Shown in pieces: positions 24,946-33,812 of a stretch of DNA of 34,774 nt (positions are counted from its first letter, which is position 1; the number at the start of each line of letters is the position of its first letter). The notes below the pieces were generated by a model that saw only the letters and a list, made by a program, of their open reading frames with translations, did no database searches and was not told the origin of the DNA. The stretch is from Alphaproteobacteria bacterium. GTDB taxonomy: Bacteria; Pseudomonadota; Alphaproteobacteria; Micropepsales; Micropepsaceae. The stretch is from the NCBI GenBank assembly GCA_018971835.1, contig JAGWZW010000037.1:1-34774 (forward strand), in the 5' to 3' direction. The position numbers and the translations under genes are program-made.

Positions 24946-27432
24946 ATGCTGACCAAGAAGACCGATAAAATCGTACCTCGCCTCATGCTCAGCACAGTCA
25001 TTTTCACGCTCGTGTCGAGCGCAGCTCATGCCCAGCTCGAAGAGGTTATTGTCACAGCGCAGAAACGCAGCCAGGACGTGCAGAGGGTTCCGATCACGGT
25101 CGACGCCTTCACGGCCAAGGATTTGCGGCAATCGAACATCAACACGGTCAACGATCTGCAGAAGATTTCGCCGAGCCTGTTTGTCTACACCACCACGGCC
25201 GGCGCCTCCGATACCACGGTCAAGATCCGCGGCGTCGGCACGACTGGCAACAATCCCGGTCTGGAAGGCGCCGTCGGCACCTTTATCGACGGGGTCTATC
25301 GGAACCGCAGCGGGCTGGCGCTCGGAGATCTCTTCGATGTCCAGCGCATCGAAGTGCTGGAAGGGCCACAGAGCACGCTGTTCGGCAAGAACACGTCGGC
25401 CGGCGCGCTCAGCATCATCACCAATTCTCCCGACCAGAGCCACGATGCGATGCTGCAGGCCACCGCCACCAATTACGCCGGATACAAGCTCGAGGGCTAT
25501 ATCAATGTTCCGATTTCCGAGGAACTGTCCACGCGCTGGGATGCCCTGTATGACAAACAAAACGGCTTCATCACGGACCTGAACTCCGGCAAGAAGATCA
25601 ACAGCCGCAATCGCTATTACATAAAAGGCCAGGCACTGTGGACGCCGAACGACGATGTTTCGCTGCGCGTGATCGCCGATTACTCCAACGGTAACGAACG
25701 TTGCTGCGGCGCCATCCGTGTTGTCAACGGCGCGACGGCCCCGATCATCAATCAGCTCGCCGCGAACAACGGCAGCGCGCCGAGTGTGCCCAGCCGGACA
25801 AAATACCACACCTCGATGAACGGCGGCGCGGCCGGGGATTTCCCGCTTCACTTCCAGGACATGGGCGGGTCCGCCGAACTCAACTGGCAGCTCTTTCCCA
25901 GCGTGAAGCTGACCAACATCGTCGGCTACCGCAACTTCATGCAATCGAACAGCGGCGATTTCGATTTCACGGGCGCCGATATTTTCCGGATCAACGGTGC
26001 CGACTTCAAGGACGATGTCGCCAGTGAAGAATTCCGCCTGTCAGGACATGTGAACTTCGGCTCGCTGTTCCAGCTTGGCGACCTGCCGCTTTTCGAATCG
26101 ATGGACTGGATGGGCGGCTTCTACTACACCAACGAACACATCAACGTGAACGCCAATTACCGGAACGCATCCCAGACCGGCAATTACTGGTGCGCGGTGT
26201 TCGTTGGCCAATTGCCGGCTGCGTTACAGGCACTCTATATGAACCAATGTTTCGCGGGCAGTGCGGCGAACAACACCTTGCCCGTCGTCTTCCTGCCGGG
26301 GCCGCCGCTGACGCCGGTTCCGACTCTCGATTTCAACCTGTTCCAGCCCAACACCGGTGACAGCGAACACTTCTCACAGAACGGCAACAGCTGGTCGGCT
26401 TTCGGGCAGGCGACGATGCACGTCACCGACAAGCTCGCGGTCACTGGCGGCCTTCGCTACAGCGAAGACTACAAGCACGGCGGTTCGTCGTTCGTGAACA
26501 ACAACCCGACGCAGAGCGCACCTCCGGGCTACTACAACTTCCCGTTCTGGATCGGGCTGGTGCATGACTGGCACCAGAGGACCGCGGCCCACGCGTTGAC
26601 CGGCACCGCGAGCGTTCAGTATTTCTGGACGGATCAGGTCATGACCTATGCCTCCTGGTCGCGGGGCTACAAATCGGGTGGCTTCAACCTCGATCGTACG
26701 GCCGGCGGTATCGTCAGCTACGCGCCGACGCTGCTCGATCCTGCTTACAAGCCGGAATTCTCCACCGATATCGAAACCGGCCTGAAGTCGAAGTGGTGGG
26801 ACAACAAGCTGCTCGTCAACGCCACGATCTTCACGGAAACCTTCTACGATCTGCAGGTGCTGAATTTCGACGGCGTGAACTTCCACATCTTCAACGTGCC
26901 CAAGGGCACCTCGCAGGGCTTCGAGGTCCAGTCGCAGGTCACGCCCTTGCCGGGGCTGGCGCTGAGCGGCAGCGTGACCTACGCCGACACGCGCTATGAC
27001 TCGGGCTCGTTCCTGCCAACGCAGGACATCTTCGGCAACGTGACGAACGTAAGCCTGTTCGGCAAGCACTTCACGAACTCGCCGGTATGGAGCACGAGCG
27101 AAGGGGCGACCTATACTTTCCCGCTGCTGGACACGGGTTACACCGGCATCGTGCATGGCGACCTGTTCTACGGCAGCTCCCGCAACACCGGCTCGGACCT
27201 GAACCCGGTGAAGGAGCAGGCCGGCTATACGCTCTACAACGCGCGCATCACGCTGATGAATCCGAGCGACAGCTGGGAACTGGCCGCCTTTTGCAGCAAC
27301 TGCACCAACAAGAAATACCTCACGGTGGTCTTCGACTCCGTGGGCCAGAACGTGCCGGGCCTGCCGGGCAGCTACGATTCGTTCGTCGGCGATCCGGCGA
27401 TCTACGGCCTGACGGCGACGCTCCGCTTCTGA
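24946..27432 (+). CDS. TonB-dependent outer-membrane receptor (second)
   Basis: The protein has 828 residues with ATG 24946 preceded by AGAGAGG. The signal peptide ends at SSAAHA before Gln30, the TonB box follows (LEEVIVTAQKRSQD), then the plug (IRGVGTTG; EVLEGPQSTLFGKNTSAGAL) and a long beta-barrel that ends in the classical terminal Phe (TATLRF). Cysteine pairs occur in loop regions (ERCCGA; FCSNCTNKK). It is a different type from the first receptor (VLEGPQSTLFGKN against VLRGPQGTLYGAR). The ligand is unknown. It is flanked by a structured upstream region and a strong terminator, so it appears to be a single-gene transcription unit. Confidence 0.94.
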   Translation: MLTKKTDKIVPRLMLSTVIFTLVSSAAHAQLEEVIVTAQKRSQDVQRVPITVDAFTAKDLRQSNINTVNDLQKISPSLFVYTTTAGASDTTVKIRGVGTTGNNPGLEGAVGTFIDGVYRNRSGLALGDLFDVQRIEVLEGPQSTLFGKNTSAGALSIITNSPDQSHDAMLQATATNYAGYKLEGYINVPISEELSTRWDALYDKQNGFITDLNSGKKINSRNRYYIKGQALWTPNDDVSLRVIADYSNGNERCCGAIRVVNGATAPIINQLAANNGSAPSVPSRTKYHTSMNGGAAGDFPLHFQDMGGSAELNWQLFPSVKLTNIVGYRNFMQSNSGDFDFTGADIFRINGADFKDDVASEEFRLSGHVNFGSLFQLGDLPLFESMDWMGGFYYTNEHINVNANYRNASQTGNYWCAVFVGQLPAALQALYMNQCFAGSAANNTLPVVFLPGPPLTPVPTLDFNLFQPNTGDSEHFSQNGNSWSAFGQATMHVTDKLAVTGGLRYSEDYKHGGSSFVNNNPTQSAPPGYYNFPFWIGLVHDWHQRTAAHALTGTASVQYFWTDQVMTYASWSRGYKSGGFNLDRTAGGIVSYAPTLLDPAYKPEFSTDIETGLKSKWWDNKLLVNATIFTETFYDLQVLNFDGVNFHIFNVPKGTSQGFEVQSQVTPLPGLALSGSVTYADTRYDSGSFLPTQDIFGNVTNVSLFGKHFTNSPVWSTSEGATYTFPLLDTGYTGIVHGDLFYGSSRNTGSDLNPVKEQAGYTLYNARITLMNPSDSWELAAFCSNCTNKKYLTVVFDSVGQNVPGLPGSYDSFVGDPAIYGLTATLRF

Positions 27433-27451
27433 TCGCCGGGGCAGAAGCACG

Positions 27452-27484
27452 ACGGCCGGGAGGCGAGACCCTCCCGGCCGTTTG
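27452..27484. terminator. Strong, probably bidirectional hairpin terminator between the second receptor gene and trpE
   Basis: ACGGCCGGGAGG (27452-27463) and CCTCCCGGCCGT (27470-27481) form a perfect 12-base stem with a 6-base loop, followed by TTGG. It lies 20 bases after the receptor stop and about 40 bases beyond the trpE stop on the other strand, so it can serve both convergent genes. The T tract is short on both strands. Confidence 0.75.
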
Positions 27485-27520
27485 GTGCTTGAGCCTTCCC
27501 TGAAGAGAAGGTGGTTGTGT

Positions 27521-29053
27521 TCACTGTCCGCGTCGTGCAGCGGAGGCGTAGCGCACGGCTTCCTCGGCGGCGGCCATCAGCGCCCGGGCCTTGTTGACGC
27601 TCTCCTGATACTCGCCTTCGGGTGTGGAATCCGCCACCACGCCGCCGCCGGCCTGCACATACATCATGCCGTCCTTGACCACGGCGGTACGCAGCACGAT
27701 GCAGGTGTCCATCGAACCGTCGGCGGCAAAGTATCCGACCGCGCCGGCGTAGACCGCGCCACGTTTTTCCTTCTCGAACTCGTCGATGATCTGCATGGCG
27801 CGGATCTTGGGGGCGCCGGTGAGCGTGCCGGCGGGCAGCCCGGCCGCCAGTGCGTCCACGGCATCGAGGTCCGGCCGGATTTCGCCTTCGACGTTCGAGA
27901 CCAGGTGCATCACGTGGCTGTAGCGTTCGATGAAGAAGCTGTCGGTGACGCGCACCTTGCCGGTGGCGGCGACGCGGCCGACATCATTGCGCCCCAGGTC
28001 CACCAGCATCAGGTGCTCGGCGCGTTCCTTGGGATCGTGGATCAGCTCGTCGGCCAGTGCAGCATCTTCTGCCGGCGTGGCGCCACGTTTGCGCGTGCCG
28101 GCGATCGGGCGGATCGTCACCTTGCCGTCGCGCAGGCGCACCAGGATCTCGGGGCTCGAGCCGACGATGGCGAAGCCCGGAAAGGCGAGGTGATACAGAA
28201 ACGGCGAGGGGTTCAGCCGCCTGAGCGCGCGATAGAGCGAGAACGAGGGCAGGGTGAACGGCCGGCGGAAGCGCTGGCTCGGCACGACCTGGAAGATGTC
28301 GCCGGCACGGATGTATTCCTTGGCGCGTTCCACCACCGCCAGATATTCCGCATGGCTCATATTGGAGTCGATGGCGGCGTTCGCCGGCAGGTTCTCCGGC
28401 GGCGCGGGGCTCAAGGGCAGCGGCCGCTCCAGATCGGCGATGGCGTCCTGCAGGCGCTCGCTCGCCCGCGCATAGGCGGCGCGCGCATCAAGGCCCGCTT
28501 CGGGGAACACCGGCGAGACGACGATGATCTCGTCCTTCACCGTGTCGAAGATGGCGGTGAGCGTGGGGCGGACGAGTGTGGCGTCGGGCAGGTTCAGCGG
28601 ATCGGGCTGCGCCGGGCCAAGGCTTGAGCGCTCGATCAGGCGCACGATGTCGTAGCCCAGATAACCGAACAGGCCCACCGCCGGCGGCGGCAGCGCCGGC
28701 GGCAGTTCCATGCGCGTGGCTTGGATCAGCCGGCGTAGCGACTCGAGCGGCTTGTCCGCGAGCGTGTCCGGCACGAAATCGTCCGGGTTGGCGCGGGCGT
28801 TGGTGTTGATCTCGGCCTTGCCGTTCTTGCAGCGCCAGATGAGGTCGGGTTTGAGCCCGATGATGGAATAGCGGCCGCGCGTCTCTCCGCCCTGCACGCT
28901 TTCGAGCAGGAAGGCGTTGTCGCGCCCGGCCGCCAGCTTGAGATAGGCGGAGACGGGGGTTTCCAGGTCGGCGATCAGCCTGGCGTAGAGCGCCTGTGGC
29001 TTGCCCGCCTCGTAGGCGCGGGCGAAGCCCGAAAAGTCCGGTTCGATGGCCAT
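27521..29053 (-). CDS. trpE: Anthranilate synthase component I
   Basis: The protein has 510 residues from the minus-strand ATG at 29053 (MAIEPDFSGFARAYEAGKPQ), 7 bases after the ppiD stop. An ATG at 29095 would overlap ppiD and adds 14 unconserved residues. TrpE makes anthranilate from chorismate and ammonia or glutamine-derived nitrogen. The N-terminal LLES (49-52) with RGRYSIIGLKPDLIWRC is the region that carries tryptophan feedback inhibition. The chorismate-binding domain shows VPSQRFRR, RPIAGTRKRG, VDLGRNDVGRVA, GAPKIRAMQIIDE and TPEGEYQESVNKARAL. It appears co-transcribed with ppiD. The trpG, trpD and trpC genes are not next to it; a receptor gene lies convergent instead. Confidence 0.96.
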   Translation of the reverse strand: MAIEPDFSGFARAYEAGKPQALYARLIADLETPVSAYLKLAAGRDNAFLLESVQGGETRGRYSIIGLKPDLIWRCKNGKAEINTNARANPDDFVPDTLADKPLESLRRLIQATRMELPPALPPPAVGLFGYLGYDIVRLIERSSLGPAQPDPLNLPDATLVRPTLTAIFDTVKDEIIVVSPVFPEAGLDARAAYARASERLQDAIADLERPLPLSPAPPENLPANAAIDSNMSHAEYLAVVERAKEYIRAGDIFQVVPSQRFRRPFTLPSFSLYRALRRLNPSPFLYHLAFPGFAIVGSSPEILVRLRDGKVTIRPIAGTRKRGATPAEDAALADELIHDPKERAEHLMLVDLGRNDVGRVAATGKVRVTDSFFIERYSHVMHLVSNVEGEIRPDLDAVDALAAGLPAGTLTGAPKIRAMQIIDEFEKEKRGAVYAGAVGYFAADGSMDTCIVLRTAVVKDGMMYVQAGGGVVADSTPEGEYQESVNKARALMAAAEEAVRYASAARRGQ

Positions 29054-29060
29054 GCCGGGC

Positions 29061-30953
29061 TCACGATCCCGAGCCGCCGCCAATGACGCTATCAACCATC
29101 TTCTGATTGACGGTCACGCCCTGGCGTGCGCGCGCGGCCACGGCGAGCGATACCGGAATGTCCTGACCGATCTGGTCCGCGATCTGCATTTGGAAATTCC
29201 GGTAGGCCGGATTGCTCGCGCTCTGCTCCGGCGGATGCGCGACACCGGTGATCCGCGCCACGATATAGCCGCCCTTGATGCTCTTGCCGTACACCGCGGT
29301 GCCGGGCGGCGCATCGAAGATGGCATCGATCAGGCTCTGGGCGAAGACATCGTCCTTCTTGCTGCGCTGGAGCGGCGGGCTGTCGATTTCCTTGACGTTG
29401 AGCGTCTTGGCGAGGGACGCCAGGCTCTGGGCTGCGGTGGCCTCCTTGGCGAGGGCAGCGGCCTTGGCGTCCAGCGCCTTCTGCCCGGCATCGGCCTGCC
29501 AATCGGTCGTGGCGGCGGCGCGCACGGCGTCAAGCGGCTTCAGCTTGGGCGGCGTATCGCCCTCGACCAGGATTGCGAACATGGTGCCGTCCGCGAGCTG
29601 CACCGGATCGCCCGCCACACCGACGCTGGCCTTGAATACCTCGGTGAGGAACTGCGGATTGGCCGGCAAATCGGCCTTGGCGCCGCTGGGGGTGAGCCCG
29701 TCCTTGTCCACTGCCGCGACATGAACCACGTGCATGCCGACGCTCTGGCCGGCCTGCGCCAGCGTGTCGCCGCCGGCCATCGCATCTTCGAAGCGGTTGG
29801 AGATATCGGAGATCTTGTTCTGGGCCAGTTTGTTCAGCGCGTCCTTGCGCAGGGCGTCTTTGACCTCGTCGAAGCTCTTGGAGCTGCCCGGATTGATCTT
29901 GGTGACCTTCAGCAGCACATAGCCGAACGTTCCCTTCACGGGCTTGGAGACACCGTTCAGCGGCAGGGTAAAAGCCGCCGGGCCGCGGATCGTACCGAGA
30001 TCGGCCTGGTGGATGGTGCCGAGGTCGATATCGCTGGGCTTCAGGCCACGCGATGTGGCGATCTCTTCGAAGCTGGTGCCGGCCGCGATCCTGGCGCTGG
30101 CGGCCTCGGCGGTCTTGAGATCGGGGAAGGCGATCTGCTCGACGTCGCGGCTTTCGGGAATCTGGTACTGGTCCTTGTTCAGATCATATTGCTGCTTGAG
30201 CTGGGCGTCGGTCACCGACACCTGGCTCATGACGTCGGATGGCGCGATCAGCGCATAGGTGATCTGGCGGTATTCGGGCGTGCTGAAGCTGTCTTCATGG
30301 GCCTTCACGAATGCCTCAAGCTGGGCATCGGTGGGCGTCGGCAGCACGCCCGCGGCCGCCTGGGGCACTTCCACATAGTGAACGGCACGAATCTCGTTGA
30401 TGTAGTCGAACAGGGCCCGCGCATAGCCGGCGGGAATCTGCATGCCGTTCTTGGCGGCATCGAGCAGCTGCGAATTGACGGTGTCGGAGCGTACCGCATT
30501 GATGAAGCTCTGCTCGGTATAGCCGGCCTGCGAGATGACGCGCAGGAAGGTTTGGTGGTCAAAGCTGCCCGTCGGGCCCGCGAAAGCCGGGATGGACTGG
30601 ATCTGCTCGGCCACCTGCTTGTCGGAAGCGGTCAGGCCCAGGCGGTCCGATTCATTGCCGATCGCGGTGCGGTTGATGAGGCGCTGCAGGGTCTCCTGGC
30701 CCAGCCCCATCGCCTGCGCCTGCTCCGGGGTGATCTGGACGCCGGTGCGCGCGCTTTGGGAGCGCACTAGATTCTGATACTCATTCTGGAATTCATTCTG
30801 CGAAATCTTCACGCGGCCGACGCTGGCGACGGTGGTGTCGGTACTCCCGGTGAAGATGTCGGCGATGCCCCAGACGCCGAAACTGAGGGCCAGGAGCCCC
30901 ATGAAGATGGAGGCGACCCAGGAATTGGCAAATTTTCGCATCGACTGAAGCAT
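29061..30953 (-). CDS. ppiD: SurA/PpiD-type membrane-anchored peptidyl-prolyl isomerase
   Basis: The protein has 630 residues with one N-terminal membrane anchor (about 11-33, after MRKFANSW) and the bulk in the periplasm. A SurA-N-like chaperone segment (about 40-190) precedes a parvulin domain at about 266-356, which contains DVEQIAFPDL, AGTSFEEIA, LGTIHQADL and GYVLLKVTKI. The later half holds a further chaperone-like region. PpiD-type proteins help outer-membrane and exported proteins fold near the Sec translocon. The ATG at 30953 lacks a clear ribosome site; the internal ATG four codons later (MRKF) is possible. Its placement before trpE and divergent from tpiA is a familiar alphaproteobacterial order. 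Confidence 0.92.
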   Translation of the reverse strand: MLQSMRKFANSWVASIFMGLLALSFGVWGIADIFTGSTDTTVASVGRVKISQNEFQNEYQNLVRSQSARTGVQITPEQAQAMGLGQETLQRLINRTAIGNESDRLGLTASDKQVAEQIQSIPAFAGPTGSFDHQTFLRVISQAGYTEQSFINAVRSDTVNSQLLDAAKNGMQIPAGYARALFDYINEIRAVHYVEVPQAAAGVLPTPTDAQLEAFVKAHEDSFSTPEYRQITYALIAPSDVMSQVSVTDAQLKQQYDLNKDQYQIPESRDVEQIAFPDLKTAEAASARIAAGTSFEEIATSRGLKPSDIDLGTIHQADLGTIRGPAAFTLPLNGVSKPVKGTFGYVLLKVTKINPGSSKSFDEVKDALRKDALNKLAQNKISDISNRFEDAMAGGDTLAQAGQSVGMHVVHVAAVDKDGLTPSGAKADLPANPQFLTEVFKASVGVAGDPVQLADGTMFAILVEGDTPPKLKPLDAVRAAATTDWQADAGQKALDAKAAALAKEATAAQSLASLAKTLNVKEIDSPPLQRSKKDDVFAQSLIDAIFDAPPGTAVYGKSIKGGYIVARITGVAHPPEQSASNPAYRNFQMQIADQIGQDIPVSLAVAARARQGVTVNQKMVDSVIGGGSGS

Positions 30954-31039
30954 GTGACATTCCGGACGTGACGGTGAAAGGCGGGGGATGATAGGGAGGG
31001 GGCATCAAGACGGCAAGGCTGGCTGTGCCGCTCTTTTTC

Positions 31040-31048
31040 GGAAGGGGA
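31040..31048 (+). promoter_or_regulatory. Ribosome binding site of tpiA
   Basis: GGAAGGGGA precedes the ATG at 31056 by 7 bases and supports that start. The 102-base gap to ppiD must carry divergent promoters; no clear -35/-10 pairs were found in it. Confidence 0.5.
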
Positions 31049-31055
31049 ATCGGAT

Positions 31056-31805
31056 ATGCGGGCGCTGATCGCGGGCAACTGGAAGATGAACGGAACGGCG
31101 GCGGCGCTCGCCGAGATTACCCGCCTGATCGAGATCGTGGCGGAAAGGCCCCCGGCGGCCGACGTTCTGGTCTGCCCGCCCGCCACGCTGATCACGCGGG
31201 CGGTGGCGGCGGCCGGCGGGCGCCTGCCCATCGGCGGGCAGGATTGCCACGCCGAAGTCTCCGGCGCCTATACGGGCGATATCAGCGCTGAAATGCTGAA
31301 GGACGCAGGCGCCAGCGCCGTCATCGTCGGCCATTCCGAGCGGCGTCAGTACCACGGCGAAACCGACGCGCAGGTCGCTGCCAAGGCGGCTGCCGCCCAT
31401 CGCGCCGGACTCATGGCCATCATCTGCGTGGGCGAAAGCGAGGCCCAGCGCGATGCCGGGCAGGCGCTGTCTGTCGTAGGCACGCAGATCGCCGGCAGTG
31501 TTCCGGCCGGCTCGAAGGCCGCCACCACGGCCGTCGCCTACGAACCGATTTGGGCCATCGGTACGGGCCGCACCCCGACCCTGGCGGAGATTGCCGAGAT
31601 GCACGCCCATATCCGCCAGACCCTGAGCGAGCGGCTGGGCGCAGAGGGGGCCAAAATGCGGATCCTCTATGGCGGCTCGGTCAAGCCGTCCAACGCGGCG
31701 GAAATCCTGGCGGTCGCGGATGTCGGCGGCGCCCTGGTGGGCGGCGCCAGCCTTAAAGCATCGGATTTCAGTCTAATTTTTTCGGCCGCCGCGCCAAAGG
31801 CTTAA
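31056..31805 (+). CDS. tpiA: Triosephosphate isomerase
   Basis: The protein has 249 residues, the standard length. It interconverts dihydroxyacetone phosphate and glyceraldehyde 3-phosphate in glycolysis and gluconeogenesis. Active-site residues are in place: Asn8 and Lys10 (GNWKMNG), His93 (GHSERR) and Glu163 ([11 protein letters not shown]), with the phosphate-gripping GGSVKPSNA and the final [10 protein letters not shown]. It begins a plus-strand series that ends at secG, with three unrelated genes in between. Confidence 0.97.
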   Translation: MRALIAGNWKMNGTAAALAEITRLIEIVAERPPAADVLVCPPATLITRAVAAAGGRLPIGGQDCHAEVSGAYTGDISAEMLKDAGASAVIVGHSERRQYHGETDAQVAAKAAAAHRAGLMAIICVGESEAQRDAGQALSVVGTQIAGSVPAGSKAATTAVAYEPIWAIGTGRTPTLAEIAEMHAHIRQTLSERLGAEGAKMRILYGGSVKPSNAAEILAVADVGGALVGGASLKASDFSLIFSAAAPKA

Positions 31806-31886
31806 CCAGTCGTCCGCACGCTTCATTAACTCGCCGCTGCCAGTGTTGAACCCATCGCAACGCGAGCGGGCAGGTGTTTTGGCGGC

Positions 31887-32840
31887 ATGTCGCGGATTTC
31901 CTACGATACGGCGGAAACGCTGGTTTACGATCCCGTCGGCGCTAACCGGAATGCGACCCGGTCGGCGCTCTATGCGCTGGGGTTCCGCCGCATCGAAACC
32001 GTGGCAACGTTGGAAGCCTTTAACGAATTCATCGTCCGCCGGCCGCCGGACCTGGCGGTGTGCGAGGCGATGGGGGCGGAGGAGCAGCTCTGCGGCACGA
32101 TCCAGAACCTGCGCCACGGGCTGAACGCCTACAATCCCTTCCTCGTCATCGTGGTTACGGCCTGGGAGAATCATCACAGCCTGGTCCAGCGCGTGCTCGA
32201 TTCGGGGGCCGACGACCTGCTGCTGCGCCCGTTTTCGACCTCGACGCTGGAAGCGCGCCTCCGCACGCATATCGAGCGGCGCAAAGGCTTCGTCATCACC
32301 AGCGATTACATCGGCCCGGACCGCCGCCGCGACCGCTCGCGGCCCTCCAACGTGGACCTTTTCCACCCGCCCAATTCGCTGAAAATGAAGGTCAAGGAAC
32401 GGCTCAGCGCCGAAGAGGCCGCCCAGCGCATCGACAGCGAACTGAAGGCCGCGCGCGAGACGCTGACGGCGGAAAAGCTTCGTCGCGATGCTTTCCAGGT
32501 CTGCATCCTGTGGCGGATGATTCAGGAGCATCATCCCAGGGGCGCCAAATGCGACCGCGCCGACCTCGCCAAGATCGGCCACTACGCCAAGGCGATCTCG
32601 CGCCGCTGCCGCGACACCCGGTACGAGGCTGCCGTGGAATGGTGCGATGCGCTGCTCAGCGCCCTGGAAGGCCTCGAACTCGGGGTGGACCGCAATGCCT
32701 CCATGCACCTGCTCGGCCACGCCGCGCTCAGCCTGGGTCAGGTGTTCTCGCCTGACAAGACACAGGACGAGAATCTGGCCGAAATTGACGCCACGCTGGC
32801 AAGGATCAAGGCGCGCACCAAACTCTCGATTGCGTCGTAG
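31887..32840 (+). CDS. Degenerate response-regulator receiver protein with an unassigned C-terminal helical domain
   Basis: The protein has 317 residues. Residues 10 to about 130 follow a CheY-like receiver: LVYDPVG (one acidic residue, Asp15), RRPPDLAVCEAM, VIVVTAW, DSGADDLLLRPFS. At the phospho-acceptor position by eye there is Glu60 rather than Asp, and the conserved Lys of KPF is Arg. Both suggest that it cannot be phosphorylated normally and may be fixed in one state. A short YIGPDRRRDRSRP link follows, then a charged helical C-terminal region of about 150 residues (KERLSAEEAAQRIDSELKAARE) with no known DNA-binding motif. No kinase gene is nearby. The partner is unknown. Confidence 0.8.
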   Translation: MSRISYDTAETLVYDPVGANRNATRSALYALGFRRIETVATLEAFNEFIVRRPPDLAVCEAMGAEEQLCGTIQNLRHGLNAYNPFLVIVVTAWENHHSLVQRVLDSGADDLLLRPFSTSTLEARLRTHIERRKGFVITSDYIGPDRRRDRSRPSNVDLFHPPNSLKMKVKERLSAEEAAQRIDSELKAARETLTAEKLRRDAFQVCILWRMIQEHHPRGAKCDRADLAKIGHYAKAISRRCRDTRYEAAVEWCDALLSALEGLELGVDRNASMHLLGHAALSLGQVFSPDKTQDENLAEIDATLARIKARTKLSIAS

Positions 32841-32961
32841 CGTTCGCGCCCAGAGGACGCGCTTCCGTTGTGGGCCTTCTCAAGGGACTCCCGCGCTTGG
32901 CGCATGTTAAGCCCGCACAAACAGTATGACCTTGGTACCTTGTTCCACCACGCCCGATAAT

Positions 32962-32982
32962 GCGGCGACGCGGGTGCGCCGC
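32962..32982. repeat. Small GC-rich hairpin between the receiver and cytochrome genes
   Basis: GCGGCG (32962-32967) and CGCCGC (32977-32982) form a 6-base stem with a 9-base loop. There is no T tract. It lies in the 263-base gap at 32841-33103, where I see no gene. A second small repeat, ACGGG (33053-33057) with CCCGT (33066-33070), lies nearer the cytochrome gene. Confidence 0.3.
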
Positions 32983-33103
32983 CAATTCCATGTCCCTCGA
33001 GATAGATTGCCTCTGTGTAACTTTTGATCGTGCGCTAACTTCTCTAATTGTTACGGGCAGAGTTTCCCGTCTTTGCCTGATGTGACCGCGCAGGATCCAA
33101 ACC

Positions 33104-33712
33104 ATGAGATCGAACGCAGCCTTGTGTGTGGCGGCATGGCTCCTCGTGGGGACAAGCGCGACAGCGGGCACCGCCCGTCCGCCCGAGCCGAACATGGTCG
33201 CCGGCACCTGCAGCTATTGCCACGGAAAGGACGGCATCTGTCCATCCGCCCAATTCCCGAACCTCGCAGGGCAAACCCAGACCTATCTTGTTACCCAGCT
33301 CCAGAACTTCCGGGGTCACATGCGTGGCGATCCTCTTGCCAAGGCCTATATGTGGAGCATGGCCGGTTCCTTGTCGGACCAGAGGATCAAGAGGATCGCG
33401 GACTATCTCTCGTCGCTGCCGCCGCCGAAAGGTTCACCCGGTGAAGATTTAGGCCAGGTTGCCGCCGGCAAGACGATCTACGATCAAGGCATCACATCGG
33501 AGAACGTGCCGGCCTGCGGGGCCTGTCACGGGCCGACGGCCGCCGGGAGCGACATGTTCCCGCGCCTGGCCGGCCAGCACCGGGAATATCTCGTGGCGCA
33601 GCTCCAGGCGTTCCGCAGCAACGCACGCAACAACGCCATCATGCACGGCAACGTCGAGCACATGACCGACGAGCAGATACATGAGATCGCCGCCTATCTC
33701 GCCTCGCTCTGA
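33104..33712 (+). CDS. Di-haem cytochrome c (c4-like), exported
   Basis: The protein has 202 residues with a signal peptide (MRSNAALCVAAWLLVGTSATAG) for Sec export to the periplasm. Two class I haem sites, CSYCH (36-40) and CGACH (138-142), lie in two similar halves, each with FPxLAGQ and LVxQLQxFR repeats, the cytochrome c4/c553 pattern. Met residues (MWSM near 83-86; IMHGNVEHM near 180) can serve as axial ligands. Such proteins pass electrons to terminal oxidases or other periplasmic acceptors. It has no oxidase neighbour here and is probably its own transcription unit. Confidence 0.9.
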   Translation: MRSNAALCVAAWLLVGTSATAGTARPPEPNMVAGTCSYCHGKDGICPSAQFPNLAGQTQTYLVTQLQNFRGHMRGDPLAKAYMWSMAGSLSDQRIKRIADYLSSLPPPKGSPGEDLGQVAAGKTIYDQGITSENVPACGACHGPTAAGSDMFPRLAGQHREYLVAQLQAFRSNARNNAIMHGNVEHMTDEQIHEIAAYLASL

Positions 33713-33738
33713 GCGGCCCGACGCGACCTTGGGGGCGC

Positions 33739-33781
33739 CATGAAGCCCTCGAATTGACTCCCGATTCGCGGCGGCTTCATG
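33739..33781. repeat. Long inverted repeat between the cytochrome c and TonB-like genes
   Basis: CATGAAGCC (33739-33747) pairs perfectly with GGCTTCATG (33773-33781). Inside it, CGAAT (33750-33754) pairs with ATTCG (33764-33768). The two-part stem could end cytochrome transcription, although no T tract follows, or act as a regulatory site before the next gene. Confidence 0.5.
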
Positions 33782-33812
33782 CTGGACCGTCGCGGGGGGC
33801 GGGAGGGGCGCG

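Noticed and set aside
27521..29053. A direct pathway link between trpE and the 2-aminobenzoyl-CoA operon
   Set aside because: trpE is biosynthetic, lies about 13 kb away and is co-transcribed with ppiD in a core block, so a shared function is unlikely.
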